64,000 nucleotides of DNA from DATMER01 sp035556715 (GCA_035556715.1 DATMER010000028.1:152462-216461); one strand, 5' to 3'; positions 50,701 to 60,244 are shown, counted from the stretch's first letter. Numbers and translations are program-made. Notes: generated from the letters alone by a model not told the origin.

Positions 50701-51726
50701 GCCGATCCATCCGCGTCGTTGATCGTCGAATAGCGCAAGACTTGCGGTGACCTCTTTAAGATCTGGGTCACGAGCCCAGGTGCGGCCACCATCTCTGGTC
50801 GTGAGCGGGCTTCCATAACCGAACAGCCAGCCGAGCTCGCTGTCCGCAAAGGCAAATTCTAAAAAGGAGTCGCTTGCCGAGGGTCCCGTGCGTTGTGTCC
50901 AACTCTCTCCTCCATTCCCGGTGGCAAAGACACTTCCTCTGTTTCCGAGGATCCAGCCGAGGCGTGCATTCAGGAAAAAGAGGTCCGCCACTCCTTCCTG
51001 AGGGGAGATGGGTGCCGCCCTGATGGACCAATCCCTGCCACCATTGATCGTCCGGGCAAGTCTGGTTCCGCCAAAGATCCAGCCATGTTGCGAATCGATG
51101 AAGTGGAGCTCGCTCCCGATGTCAGATTGGTATCTGTATCCCTCCCAGGTGAGGCCCCCGTCAGAAGATCGGAAGAGGCCGGAGCTGCCCGACGCCCAAC
51201 CCTCCCTGGTCGAGGTGAAGTAGACGTCGTACATCTTGAAACCCGGATCGCCTACCGCGGTCTTCGACCGCTGCCAGGTTTTGCCCCCGTCCGTCGTCAG
51301 GAGCAGCGTTCCGTAGTCCGCGGCGATCCACCCATGATTGGAATCCAGGAAGAAGACTCCATTGAAGGAGAATGTCGGAGGAACCGGCTCGGAATCGCGA
51401 ACCGAAAAGGGAACCTCCACCCAGGTGCGGCCGGCGTCCTCGCTCCGAAGCAGGAGGTTCTGGTGGCCCACCGCCCAGAGCAGGTCTGTTCCAGGGGGAT
51501 TCGTCAGGGACAGGATGGTTCCGGTCAGACGCGGAAGCCTTTGAAAGGCGTTCTCTTCCAAGGGATGGAGCCACCAGCCAGCTTGGAGCGGCTGGAGCTG
51601 CTGGTAGGGGTCCGGCCTGGGAGGCTGAAGGAAGGCCACCGCAGTGATCAGCGCAAAGAGGATCCCTGCCGCCACAAACACCCGCCTCTGACGAGACTGC
51701 GAAGGCCCCACACTCATCGTGCTCAT
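47707..51726 (-). CDS. Asp-box propeller fused to a membrane KAP P-loop NTPase
   Basis: 1339 residues. One N-terminal helix (VFVAAGILFALITAVAFL, 16-33) leads to a long propeller region with 14 Asp-box motifs (RSEDAGRTW, TTDGGKTW, RSSDGGLTW and so on; residues about 60-650), enough for two seven-bladed propellers of the Ycf48/sortilin type. A helix near 664-682 (WYYLSLVLLFGFTWMAL) follows, then a cytoplasmic KAP NTPase: Walker A VTGEWGTGKSSLMNLL near 735, FNAWHHQKEEHLLAAL, membrane helices inserted after it (FWLLAFLILFAIAVYTGLFL and more), and Walker B RSMVILIDDLDRCRPENV near 937. Topology suggests a periplasmic sensor driving an inner-membrane NTPase. It lies between clpB and the CHAT gene. 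KAP NTPases occur in anti-phage and toxin systems; the function here is unknown. Confidence 0.9.
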   Translation of the reverse strand: MSTMSVGPSQSRQRRVFVAAGILFALITAVAFLQPPRPDPYQQLQPLQAGWWLHPLEENAFQRLPRLTGTILSLTNPPGTDLLWAVGHQNLLLRSEDAGRTWVEVPFSVRDSEPVPPTFSFNGVFFLDSNHGWIAADYGTLLLTTDGGKTWQRSKTAVGDPGFKMYDVYFTSTREGWASGSSGLFRSSDGGLTWEGYRYQSDIGSELHFIDSQHGWIFGGTRLARTINGGRDWSIRAAPISPQEGVADLFFLNARLGWILGNRGSVFATGNGGESWTQRTGPSASDSFLEFAFADSELGWLFGYGSPLTTRDGGRTWARDPDLKEVTASLALFDDQRRGWIGGTKVFRTTDGGLTWERSFRSSQAPSAMAWPDGRRAFAVDTAGNILRTANSGRSWDTVHVAPARLEDIHFINSTTGWAVGSQGLVLKTTDGGDVWTPQSIDPRSALSDVHFIDEQHGWTVAHDLLFHTKNGEAWEPIKPQPSGLILREIKFSDSQKGWGWGSAPSGGDLGFEPVIAVTNDGGRTWDSTPLPSPLSSGVRNCRLIDSAKAFCWTDDALRFTSDRGANWSPLPYPTASGQLRGLHFLPDAQTGWASDPDSQIYKTTNSGASWVRQEKLPVSLGRIHFASATTGSALAGDGSIFMTYDGGRTWKNSRRHRIYPAPWYYLSLVLLFGFTWMALRRRQPSTERLSIADVLASDSPVDASQRDALNLDPLAQALSRFLRNENTQPPLTIAVTGEWGTGKSSLMNLLRDDLRRHGFHPVSFNAWHHQKEEHLLAALLENIRRQAIPAPWSRGGIAFRLRLLWIRGKRFWLLAFLILFAIAVYTGLFLADPSSPSARLEEVKQAAGWLASWFKGKQVDGTDSVAPGIAWLLGLGAVAETLRRGLRAFDIRPAQLLASASGSLKLSALEGQLGFREQFSREFRDVTRALEPRSMVILIDDLDRCRPENVSEILEAVNFLVSSGECVIVMGLDIDRVERAIGLAFRDVATEMLDRSSAPRASHIVIPGDRTETGASGGNPEDEELKLRRQRFARQYLEKLINIEVPVPRPNAEEFAGLFDVLGRDGWKPTPVAGFILKAAGVVRRWSLALLVLALLGAGFWVGFGIQRPAESRQVAEVGGPSPGPAPAPAPSSLPGKLAPPQPSPPPNASPGAGGPRLYEATPGSRSPAFLALPLGFLALLLVWRAIQAQEDIVRDSPQFVGALRTWTPFLFSKRNNPRSAKRFLNRVRYYAMFQRPYVPPVTPLHQLLIRLKLLRARDMLNPAVPIPEEVLVALSAIQHCEREWLSDGNLYTDFGGYLRQEGAPESLLEHLEEFQRWGSLERYRESFARVSTGIRVT

Positions 51727-51756
51727 TGGGTCTCACGATTGTAGCCGCTGCTCACC

Positions 51757-51787
51757 CAAGAAAAAAGCCCGGCCGGAGCCGGGCTTC
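51757..51787 (-). terminator. Rho-independent terminator of clpB
   Basis: On the minus strand AAGCCCGGC-TCC-GGCCGGGCTT followed by T6, about 25 bp after the clpB stop (51811). This is a classic intrinsic terminator. Only 30 bp separate it from the KAP start at 51726. Confidence 0.9.
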
Positions 51788-51810
51788 GTGAAGCAATCTT
51801 ATGGCTGCTC

Positions 51811-54447
<2,637 letters not shown>

Positions 54448-54489
54448 TTCAAGGGCCCTCCTTGATCTTTTTTCTTTACTGGGCTTTCT

Positions 54490-55449
54490 TTACCGGGCCC
54501 GGAAGCTCGAAGCCTCCGCGAGCTGCTCGAACAGCTCGCGCTCGCGCTCCGACAGCGTCTCCGGCACCATGACGCGGATCTCCGCGATGAGGTCGCCTTT
54601 CTCTCCGCCCGACTGGGGGAGACCCCGGCCGCGCAGCCGGATCTTCCTGCCGGTGGAGGAGCCCGCCGGGATCTTGACCCGCACGGCCCCGTCCAGCGTC
54701 TGGACCTCGGCCTCGCCGCCGAGCGCGGCCTCCCAGGGGGTGACTGCAACCGGGGTGTGGAGGTTCTGCCCCTCCACGCGGAACCGCGGGTCCGGCTCGA
54801 TCTCGATCTTCAGATAGAGATCGCCCGCCGGGCCGCCGTTCATGCCGGGCTGGCCCTGGCCCGCGAGCCGGATGCGCTGGCCCGCCCGCACCCCCTCGGG
54901 GATGCGGACCGACAGGGTCTTGCGCTGGCCGGTGTTGGGGTCCGAGAGCGTGATCTCCCGCTTGCCCCCGCGCACGGCCTCCTCCAGGCTGAGCGAGATC
55001 GCGGCTTCGGTGTCCCCGCCGCCTCCGCCTCCGAAGCCCTGTCCCCCGAAGCCCTGGAACCCGGCCGCGCGACCGCCGCGCGTTCCCGGCCGTCCGCCGC
55101 CGAACAGCATCTCGAAGAACGAGCTGAAGTCCCCCCCGCCGCCGGCGCCGCCGAAGCCCCCTCCTCCCTGGCCGAAGTCGAAGTGGACTCCTTCCCATCC
55201 CGGGGGAGTGCCTCCGGTCTGCTGGGCGCGTTTCCAGGCGGAGCCGTACTGGTCGTACTTCTGCCGCTTGTCCGGGTCCTTGAGGACCTCGTACGCCTCG
55301 CCGATCTCCTTGAACTTCGCCTCGGCCTCGGGCGCCTTGTTCACGTCCGGGTGGAACTTGCGCGCCAGCTTCCGGTACGCCTTCTGGATGTCATCCTCCG
55401 AGGCGTCCTTCTTGACACCGAGGGTCGCGTAATAGTCCTTGTAGTCCAA
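54490..55449 (-). CDS. cbpA: DnaJ-type co-chaperone (CbpA-like, no zinc finger)
   Basis: 319 residues. J-domain MDYKDYYATLGVKKDASEDDIQKAYRKLARKFHPDVNKAPEAEAKFKEI with the HPD motif. A Gly/Phe-rich linker (FDFGQGGGGFGGAGGGG...GFGGQGFGGGGGG) follows, then two C-terminal beta domains (EAAISLSLEEAVRGGKREITL, GDLYLKIEIEPDPRFRVEG). The zinc-finger domain of true DnaJ is absent, as in CbpA. It stimulates DnaK and hands clients to DnaK-ClpB. It is first in a two-gene operon with clpB, downstream of the HAIR-like operator. Confidence 0.96.
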   Translation of the reverse strand: MDYKDYYATLGVKKDASEDDIQKAYRKLARKFHPDVNKAPEAEAKFKEIGEAYEVLKDPDKRQKYDQYGSAWKRAQQTGGTPPGWEGVHFDFGQGGGGFGGAGGGGDFSSFFEMLFGGGRPGTRGGRAAGFQGFGGQGFGGGGGGDTEAAISLSLEEAVRGGKREITLSDPNTGQRKTLSVRIPEGVRAGQRIRLAGQGQPGMNGGPAGDLYLKIEIEPDPRFRVEGQNLHTPVAVTPWEAALGGEAEVQTLDGAVRVKIPAGSSTGRKIRLRGRGLPQSGGEKGDLIAEIRVMVPETLSERERELFEQLAEASSFRAR

Positions 55450-55507
55450 AGGATCTTTCCTCCCGTCCGATCAGTCGATGCGAGCTTCGTGCCTCCCGGC
55501 GGCCTCT

Positions 55508-55556
55508 CTTGAGTGCTCGACACTCACATCATAGAACTCTCCGGGGGTTTCGTCCA
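55508..55556 (-). promoter_or_regulatory. Heat-shock promoter with HAIR-like HspR operator
   Basis: On the plus strand CTTGAGT-N7-ACTCACA at 55508-55528 matches the HspR-associated inverted repeat (CTTGAGT-N7-ACTCAAG) at 12 of 14 arm positions. On the minus strand a promoter-like pair, TGGACG (55551-55556) and TATGAT (55528-55533), is separated by exactly 17 bp and runs directly into the operator, which would block transcription start. The cbpA start lies 58 bp downstream. HspR itself is not in the window. Confidence 0.7.
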
Positions 55557-55617
55557 TTCCCCGGAAGGGGGAAGATTTTAGCGGGACAGACGCAAGGGCG
55601 GGGGAGGGTGCCCGGGG

Positions 55618-55905
55618 TCAATCCGAAGAAGCGAGCTTGCGATGGCGGGAGGCGGGGCCGCCGACGCTGGCGCTCACGGTAATGATCCGGCCCCCTTCCT
55701 TGAGGGCCAGGAGCGCGCGGAAGAGCGTGGCGCGGGACGGCTCATAACCCAGGACGCGGGCGATGTCGTGCTTGTCGAATGTCTCGGGGAGCTCGGGAAG
55801 GACCGCGGTGAGGTCTTCCAGGACGGAGAAGCGTGCGCGCTTGGGCTTCGGAGCCGGTGCCACTCCTCTACATTCCCCAGGCACGTATTCGGGCTTTTCA
55901 GACAC
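55618..55905 (-). CDS. Small winged-helix-like hypothetical protein B
   Basis: 95 residues from GTG 55905. The region FSVLEDLTAVLPELPETFDKHDIARVLGYEPSRATLFRALLALKEGGRIITVSASVGGPASRHRKL parallels the gene at 17326-17733 (LPEVFTKDDVCRILGETPDRRALYRVLHNLVFDGW): a helix, the F-x-K-x-D signature, then P-x-R-A-x-L-x-R-x-L and a basic tail. A winged helix is likely, with function unknown. Its first codons (KPEYVPGECRGV) lie on a 32-bp sequence that recurs exactly at 60483-60514. It sits at the distal end of the integron cassette array. Confidence 0.65.
   Translation of the reverse strand: MSEKPEYVPGECRGVAPAPKPKRARFSVLEDLTAVLPELPETFDKHDIARVLGYEPSRATLFRALLALKEGGRIITVSASVGGPASRHRKLASSD
55861..55892. 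repeat. 32-bp direct repeat, copy 1
   Basis: The 32 bp starting CACTCCTCTACATTCCCC are identical to 60483-60514. Here they encode EYVPGECRGV near the start of the small winged-helix-like gene, on the minus strand, 21 bp from an attC-type half-site (55913-55919). Confidence 0.85.
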
Positions 55906-55912
55906 CGCCCTG

Positions 55913-55919
55913 GTTAGCC
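55913..55919 (-). other. attC-type half-site at the distal end of the integron array
   Basis: On the minus strand GGCTAAC (plus strand GTTAGCC) follows the stop of the NAGPA-like cassette gene by 8 bp, where the first core site (R'', consensus RYYYAAC) of an attC should be. No matching second half is present before the winged-helix-like gene, so the site looks truncated. Confidence 0.45.
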
Positions 55920-55926
55920 GTTGCGG

Positions 55927-56655
55927 TCATTCGGCTATTCCGATGATCGGTCCTAAGTCCATGCGGAAGTCACTCCGATTGAGTTCCGTTGAGTGAAGGC
56001 TGTTGATGGTGGCATCGAGAAAGAGGGCTTCGGTGCAGTGCAGAGTATCGCGGAAGAAGGTCGCGAACTCGTAGAGGTTCACGGGAGCCTCGCTGTTGAC
56101 GAACACGGCTACATCTGGCGTCGGCGAACAGACGCCGTTGCGGGAAAGGCGTGATTCAGATTTGGCGTTAAAGGCCGGGTGGAGCTTGCCGCGATGGACG
56201 AGCATTGGACCGGATTGGGTAGCTAGGATGACCCGCTCACGAATGCTGGGAAACTCCGAAGTCTCGACGACTCGTGCGCCCGTCTCGGTGATGACGAAGA
56301 CTCCGTTGGGCTTGAGGAAGAAGTTGCCCTCGGCGTTGGCAGTGTTGAGCGGGGAAAGCTGCTTGCCGTCGGAGATGAATAAACCGACCGGAGAGAAGTC
56401 GCCGTGATACATGCCAGCGTTCATGGCAAAGGTGAGCTTCTGGCCGCGCGCTCCGAGCAGACCAGCTAAACGCTCGAACCGCTTGATAGGCTGGCCGTCG
56501 TCGTCGCGGAGGAACAGTTGGAGACGCTCTTTGCGGATATTAACGCGGCACACAGTCAAGGGCTTGCCTGCAATCTCGGCCGTGCTGAAGTCCACGGCCG
56601 AAACGCTGCCGACAAGCACGAACGCCACAAAGAGATCAGTGAGAAGGGTCTTCAT
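55927..56655 (-). CDS. Phosphodiester glycosidase family protein (NAGPA/DUF2233), cassette gene
   Basis: 242 residues from ATG 56655 with a signal peptide (LLTDLFVAFVLVGSVSA). The family pattern is clear: LTFAMNAGMYHGDFSPVGLFISDGKQLSPLNT, GNFFLKPNGVFVITETGA, VILATQSGPMLVHRGKLHPAFN, RNGVCSPTPDVAVFVNSEAPVNLYEFATFFRDTLHCTEALFLDATINSLH. The fold removes GlcNAc from phosphodiester-linked sugars in the human uncovering enzyme and acts on cell-wall or polysaccharide phosphodiesters in bacteria. Its orientation and a following attC half-site mark it as the last cassette of the integron array. Confidence 0.88.
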   Translation of the reverse strand: MKTLLTDLFVAFVLVGSVSAVDFSTAEIAGKPLTVCRVNIRKERLQLFLRDDDGQPIKRFERLAGLLGARGQKLTFAMNAGMYHGDFSPVGLFISDGKQLSPLNTANAEGNFFLKPNGVFVITETGARVVETSEFPSIRERVILATQSGPMLVHRGKLHPAFNAKSESRLSRNGVCSPTPDVAVFVNSEAPVNLYEFATFFRDTLHCTEALFLDATINSLHSTELNRSDFRMDLGPIIGIAE

Positions 56656-56845
56656 TCGATAGATGCGCGCGAATCTGTAGCCGCAACCTGATGTCGCTGC
56701 TGCACCTAAGAAGGGTACGCCCACCCCCACCCGGTCGTCAATCGGGGGAGATGGTGCGGTAAGCCGGCTCACCTCCGGCGGCAAATGGCGTCGTCCCGAG
56801 ATCGGCCTTCAGTGGCTCGCGCACGCCGCATCGGGCAAGGCTCGG

Positions 56846-57367
56846 TCAGATCTTGCTGATCACAAAGTCGTCGAGCTGCACTGTGAAGCCGGGTTCGCCA
56901 CTGCATGAAGGGTGCAGTTGAAGGGACTTTGCCGTATCGGATGTCGTCGCAGAGCTGTCGAGCGTCGCCCATTCGGCGCCCGGTGGACCAGCGGCCGAGC
57001 CGAGTGGCTCTTGGCCTTCGGTGCAACGGTCGTCAGAGTACTGAAAGACGTTGACCGAACAGAAGTACGAAGTGCCCGCGGTGCTTCGCAGCCGAGCACC
57101 AAAGCGATATGGCGTTTTCGGCTGAGCTGCCACACAGGGGCCGAGAATGGTCAGACTGCCTCCAGAATCGGCCACAGCATTCAGGACGCCATGATCGGCT
57201 GGGTCTTGAGACACCCTAGCGCCGGGAGACGCTGTCCAGCCTTGCGCGTCCTTGTCGAAGCCGCAGTTGTTTGGGGCTAGGAGGTTTCCGGACGAGTCGT
57301 GGCAGCTTGCTGCCACTGGCGCAGCACCGAGAATGCTGAGTAGCGCGAGATTGACAAGAGTGCGCAT
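56846..57367 (-). CDS. Secreted carbohydrate-binding-like protein, cassette gene
   Basis: 173 residues from ATG 57367 (ribosome site AGGAGGAGGAG). A signal peptide (TLVNLALLSILGAAPVAA) is followed by CHDSSGNLLAPNNCGFDKDAQGWTASPGARVSQDPADHGVLNAV and a jelly-roll-like pattern ending VQLDDFVISKI. This opening (N-L-L-x-N-x-GF-x-x-x-x-x-GW) is the usual start of CBM4/9/16-like sandwiches. Four to six Cys suggest disulfides. No enzyme domain is present, so sugar binding is a fold-level guess. It lies in cassette orientation. Confidence 0.7.
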   Translation of the reverse strand: MRTLVNLALLSILGAAPVAASCHDSSGNLLAPNNCGFDKDAQGWTASPGARVSQDPADHGVLNAVADSGGSLTILGPCVAAQPKTPYRFGARLRSTAGTSYFCSVNVFQYSDDRCTEGQEPLGSAAGPPGAEWATLDSSATTSDTAKSLQLHPSCSGEPGFTVQLDDFVISKI

Positions 57368-57400
57368 GACTCTCCTCCTCCTAGTTCAGAACACCCCGGG

Positions 57401-57419
57401 CCTGCCGAGTGTCGGCAGG
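57401..57419. other. Hairpin between cassette genes, possibly a worn attC
   Basis: CCTGCCGA / TCGGCAGG forms a perfect 8-bp stem in the gap between the oxygenase-like gene and the carbohydrate-binding-like gene. On the minus strand it is flanked by GGTCAAC on one side and GTTCTGA on the other, similar to R'' and R' core sites, but the whole is only about 50 bp. It could be an eroded attC or a terminator. Confidence 0.35.
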
Positions 57420-57484
57420 TGATGGTTGACCGCCGGCGCGAGACGCCCTGTCGGTGGTCCCCATGATAGCGCCAAGACGACCAA

Positions 57485-58225
57485 TCAGAGCGCGAGCACA
57501 TGCCGTGCGAGTGGGCGGAGTCGCGCGCGCGTCTCGGGTTGCATGCGGGCCGCGAAGCCGGTCGCGGCACGCCCATCCCGCGGAATAAACGCGCCTTGGA
57601 GCGACCGGCGCGGCCCGCAAGACGTGTTTGCAGTATGGCCATGCCATGCGGACCCGTTGAAGACGAGCAGTGAGCCGGCATTGCCGCACGCTAACACCTG
57701 CCCGTCGTGTTCGGCCCGGAGATCTGAAATGGTGTCCTCCGGCGTGCCCGACCACCGCTGCGAGCCCGGCACGAAGCGGGTCGCGCCGTTGTCGGGCCGA
57801 AACTCATCGACCATTAGGATGAAGCCGAGGAGCGGCCAATCGGCGGAGTCGCGCCGAACGTCAACGTGCAGTTCCTGGGCGGGCGTGCACGGCCGCAGCA
57901 TACGCGCGAGCAGCGAACTGAGCTTGAAGGGTCGGCCTATGACGCGGCAGCACGCCTCGAGCAGGGGTGGAAATACGTACAGGTCGTCGAACTCGGCCCC
58001 ACGATTCACGAAATCGCTCACGCGCGTCGAGGTACTACCGATCTTAATGTCGTCGCCGGCCGCCGACGCCACGGCGGCGGTGTATGCGTTGACCAGCAGT
58101 TCCATCCGATCGGACGCCACCGGGCCGGGAATTACGACGAAGCCTCGCTCCTGCAGCTCTGAGACGGCGTCCATCGGGAGCTCGCTCCCTGCGGCCAACG
58201 TACTGAACCAGTCGAACATTGGCAT
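57485..58225 (-). CDS. Phytanoyl-CoA dioxygenase (PhyH)-like oxygenase, cassette gene
   Basis: 246 residues from ATG 58225, 15 bp after the attC core site, the usual place for a cassette gene. The Fe(II)/2-oxoglutarate site has the HxD pair in PAQELHVDVRRDSADWPLLGFILMVDEF, a distal His in VFNGSAWHGHTANTS, and Arg in CGPRRSLQGAFIPRDG; DNGATRFVPGSQRW is also family-typical. It probably hydroxylates a small molecule; the substrate is unknown. A longer frame runs upstream through the attC, but that part has no PhyH similarity. Confidence 0.85.
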   Translation of the reverse strand: MPMFDWFSTLAAGSELPMDAVSELQERGFVVIPGPVASDRMELLVNAYTAAVASAAGDDIKIGSTSTRVSDFVNRGAEFDDLYVFPPLLEACCRVIGRPFKLSSLLARMLRPCTPAQELHVDVRRDSADWPLLGFILMVDEFRPDNGATRFVPGSQRWSGTPEDTISDLRAEHDGQVLACGNAGSLLVFNGSAWHGHTANTSCGPRRSLQGAFIPRDGRAATGFAARMQPETRARLRPLARHVLAL

Positions 58226-58239
58226 TGGCTTCTGCGGCG

Positions 58240-58364
58240 GTTTAACGCTGATGCCGCTCAGCGGCGCCGCTTGCCTCCCCAAGAAGGATCTCGGAGTCGC
58301 GACCGCTGACAGGCTGACACAGCTCATTATAGCTCAAGCGTCCGCTGGAGCGGCAAAGTTGAGC
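58240..58364 (-). other. attC recombination site 1
   Basis: On the minus strand the core sites GCTCAAC (58358-58364, R'') and GTTAAAC (58240-58246, R') both fit the consensus RYYYAAC/GTTRRRY. Between them, TGCCGCTCCAGCGGACGC can pair with GCGCCGCTGAGCGGCA, with one unpaired extra base in one arm, as in all attC folds. The total length is 125 bp. Confidence 0.8.
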
Positions 58365-58856
58365 GCGCCCATTAACCTTATCACGGTTGGTGGGCGTCAC
58401 CACGACCGGTTCAGTAGTTCGGACGGCGAGCGCCGTTATGACGAGGCCCGGGCCAAAGCAGCTCTGCACCTCCGAAGAGACGCGAGCGAGGATGACCGCA
58501 GAAACGGAGCGATCTTCGCGCTGCCAGTTTGAGTTTGCAATTCTCCTGAGAGTACGGTTGGTGAGAGGGGTGGTGAGCGTGACCGGCGTGGTCTCGACCG
58601 CAAAGAGTACCGGTTCACCTTTGCATACAGTCATGAAGCCAAGCGCGCCCTGCGGACCGCCGATGATCGTACCCCTAAGAAGAAGAGTGGCCCCCCGATA
58701 CGGAGTCGCCCAACGATCGCTCACGTGACTGCGGGCTTCAATGAGTTCGCAAACTGACTGGAAAGCCGGGTAAACCGGGAACATAACATAGAAGCCAATG
58801 AGAGCAGCAACAGTCGTGATCACGACAACTCTTGAACGGGTCTTGCGGATGATCAT
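58242..58856 (-). CDS. Membrane-anchored hypothetical protein, cassette gene
   Basis: 204 residues from ATG 58856. One N-terminal membrane helix (SRVVVITTVAALIGFYVMF) is followed by a beta-rich domain (YRGATLLLRGTIIGGPQGALGFMTVCKGEPVLFAVETTPVTLTTPLTNRTL, VITALAVRTTEPVVVTPTNRDKV). No family recognised. The frame continues through the attC and uses the TAA inside the R' core site GTTAAAC as its stop, so the last 40 or so residues are coded by the recombination site. The group II intron remnant ends just upstream of its start. Confidence 0.65.
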   Translation of the reverse strand: MIIRKTRSRVVVITTVAALIGFYVMFPVYPAFQSVCELIEARSHVSDRWATPYRGATLLLRGTIIGGPQGALGFMTVCKGEPVLFAVETTPVTLTTPLTNRTLRRIANSNWQREDRSVSAVILARVSSEVQSCFGPGLVITALAVRTTEPVVVTPTNRDKVNGRAQLCRSSGRLSYNELCQPVSGRDSEILLGEASGAAERHQR

Positions 58857-58865
58857 CGTCGCACC

Positions 58866-59275
58866 GCCGGGTAGGCTTGGGGTCCGTACGGACCCCAAGC
58901 CCCCCTAAGAACCGTACGTGCGAGTTTCCCCGCATACGGCTCAAGCCTTTCGTAAGGCCGATTTCTCGACTCGGCTGTTGGGTCGTCCGGGTTGACGTGC
59001 CTCATGGCTCGATAGTCTCGTCCGAGCTCTGGCGCTGGCCCGCTTCTGCCGCCTCTTCTGCCATTGCTGGCGGAAGTAGTCGTCGTACGCAGCGTCGTAT
59101 GCCGTCGCTTCAGCTCGTACTTTAACATGCCGACGGATCGGCACGCTACTGACTCGAAACAAGCATCCAACGGTGACTGATGCGGTCGAAACTGGCCTCG
59201 ATATCCCCTTCGAGGACGCACCGAGGTGAGTCTCCTTTGGCCTGCTCATCAGGTGCCGGACGCCTGTTGAAGTAT
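58866..59275 (-). mobile_element. Group II intron remnant (domains V-VI and broken maturase)
   Basis: At 58909-58942 the minus strand has a complete 34-nt domain V (GAGCCGTATGCGGGG...GTACGGTTC), the most conserved part of group II introns. It is followed by a domain-VI-like perfect hairpin, GGCTTGGGGTCC/GGACCCCAAGCC (58872-58903). Upstream, at about 59183-59225, is a reverse-transcriptase block, VLEGDIEASFDRISH, and near 59070-59130 the maturase tail IRRHVKVRAEATAYDAAYDDYF. Everything between these protein parts, including the YxDD site, is missing, and frames are broken. Group IIC introns often insert in attC sites, which fits the location. The 5' end was not found. Confidence 0.75.
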
Positions 59276-59323
59276 TTTCAGGAATGACATTCGCTGGGCG
59301 TTTTACGTCTTTACCTGGGCATT

Positions 59324-60244
59324 ATGTCCAGACCTCTACGCTTCATCCCAGAAGAAGGCTCCCTCGTCGAAGTCACCTGTCGCACCATCCAGAGTCGTTA
59401 TCTGCTGCGGCCCGATCCAGCTCTCGACGACATCCTCTTGGGTGTCCTTGGCCGTGCTCAGCGGCTTCACCCCGTCGAGATTTGCGGTTTCTCCTTTGTT
59501 TCCAACCACTACCACATGCTTCTATGGGTTCCGGACGCCGAGAGCATGGCCGAATTCATGGGGTACTTCCAGACCAACGCGGCTCGCGAGGTTGCCCGAT
59601 TGAGGAAGTGGAAGGACAAGGTCTGGTCCCGGCGCTATGAGGCCATCGTAGTCAGTGGCGAGCCCGCGGCACAGGTCGACCGTCTGCGCTACGTGCTGGC
59701 CAATGGCGTGAAGGAGGGCCTCGTGGCCCGGTTGGAGGAGTGGCCCGGGATCAGCATGGTCAAGGCGGTGCTCTACGGTAAGCCGGTCCGGGGAACCTGG
59801 TTCGACCGAACCCAGGAGTACCGGGCTCGCCTGCGGGGAGAGGACTTCGAGCCTCGGCGCTATGCATCGGAGGAAACCGTCGTGCTCACTCAGCTGCCCT
59901 GCTGGCGGCATCTGAGCCCGGAGGTCTACCGACAGCAGATTTCGGGGTTGATCCAGGAGATCGAGGCTGATGCCGCGGCGGAAAGGAAGCTCACGGGTCG
60001 CGAGCCTCTCGGCCCGGAAGCCATCCTGCGCCAGCATCCACACACGTGTCCGGAGAAGACGAGCAAGTCGCCAGCACCACTATTTCACGCAGCCACCAAG
60101 GCCGCTCGCCAAGAGCTGAGGAAGGCTTACGGCTACTTCCTTGCCGCTTATCGGGAGGCGGCTGAGAGGCTCAAGGCCGGAGATCGCCTGGCGAGATTCC
60201 CCAATGGTTGCTTTCCACCGGGTCTCCCATTTGTCCGTGTGTGA
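59324..60244 (+). mobile_element. Y1 (HUH) transposase gene, REP-associated/IS200-like
   Basis: 306 residues. SRPLRFIPEEGSLVEVTCRTIQSRYLLRP and the HUH-type motif FVSNHYHMLLWVPDAES define the Y1 transposase domain. The catalytic Tyr is likely in RLRYVLANGVKEGLV; compare RYIHxNP in the family. The long C-terminal region (REPLGPEAILRQHPHTCPEK..GYFLAAYREAAERLKAGD..FPNGCFPPGLPF) is typical of stand-alone REP-associated versions. It is the only complete plus-strand gene in the cassette region, so it arrived separately. Element ends were not identified; 60245-60482 holds no gene I can support. Confidence 0.88.

Noticed and set aside
56656..56845. attC site between the NAGPA-like and carbohydrate-binding-like genes
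   Set aside because: A GTTGCGG motif and GC-rich arms are present, but I found no pairing arms with flanking core sites, so no site is called.
59324..60244. Y1 transposase as the integron integrase
   Set aside because: It has the HUH motif of REP/IS200-type transposases and none of the tyrosine-recombinase motifs of IntI.
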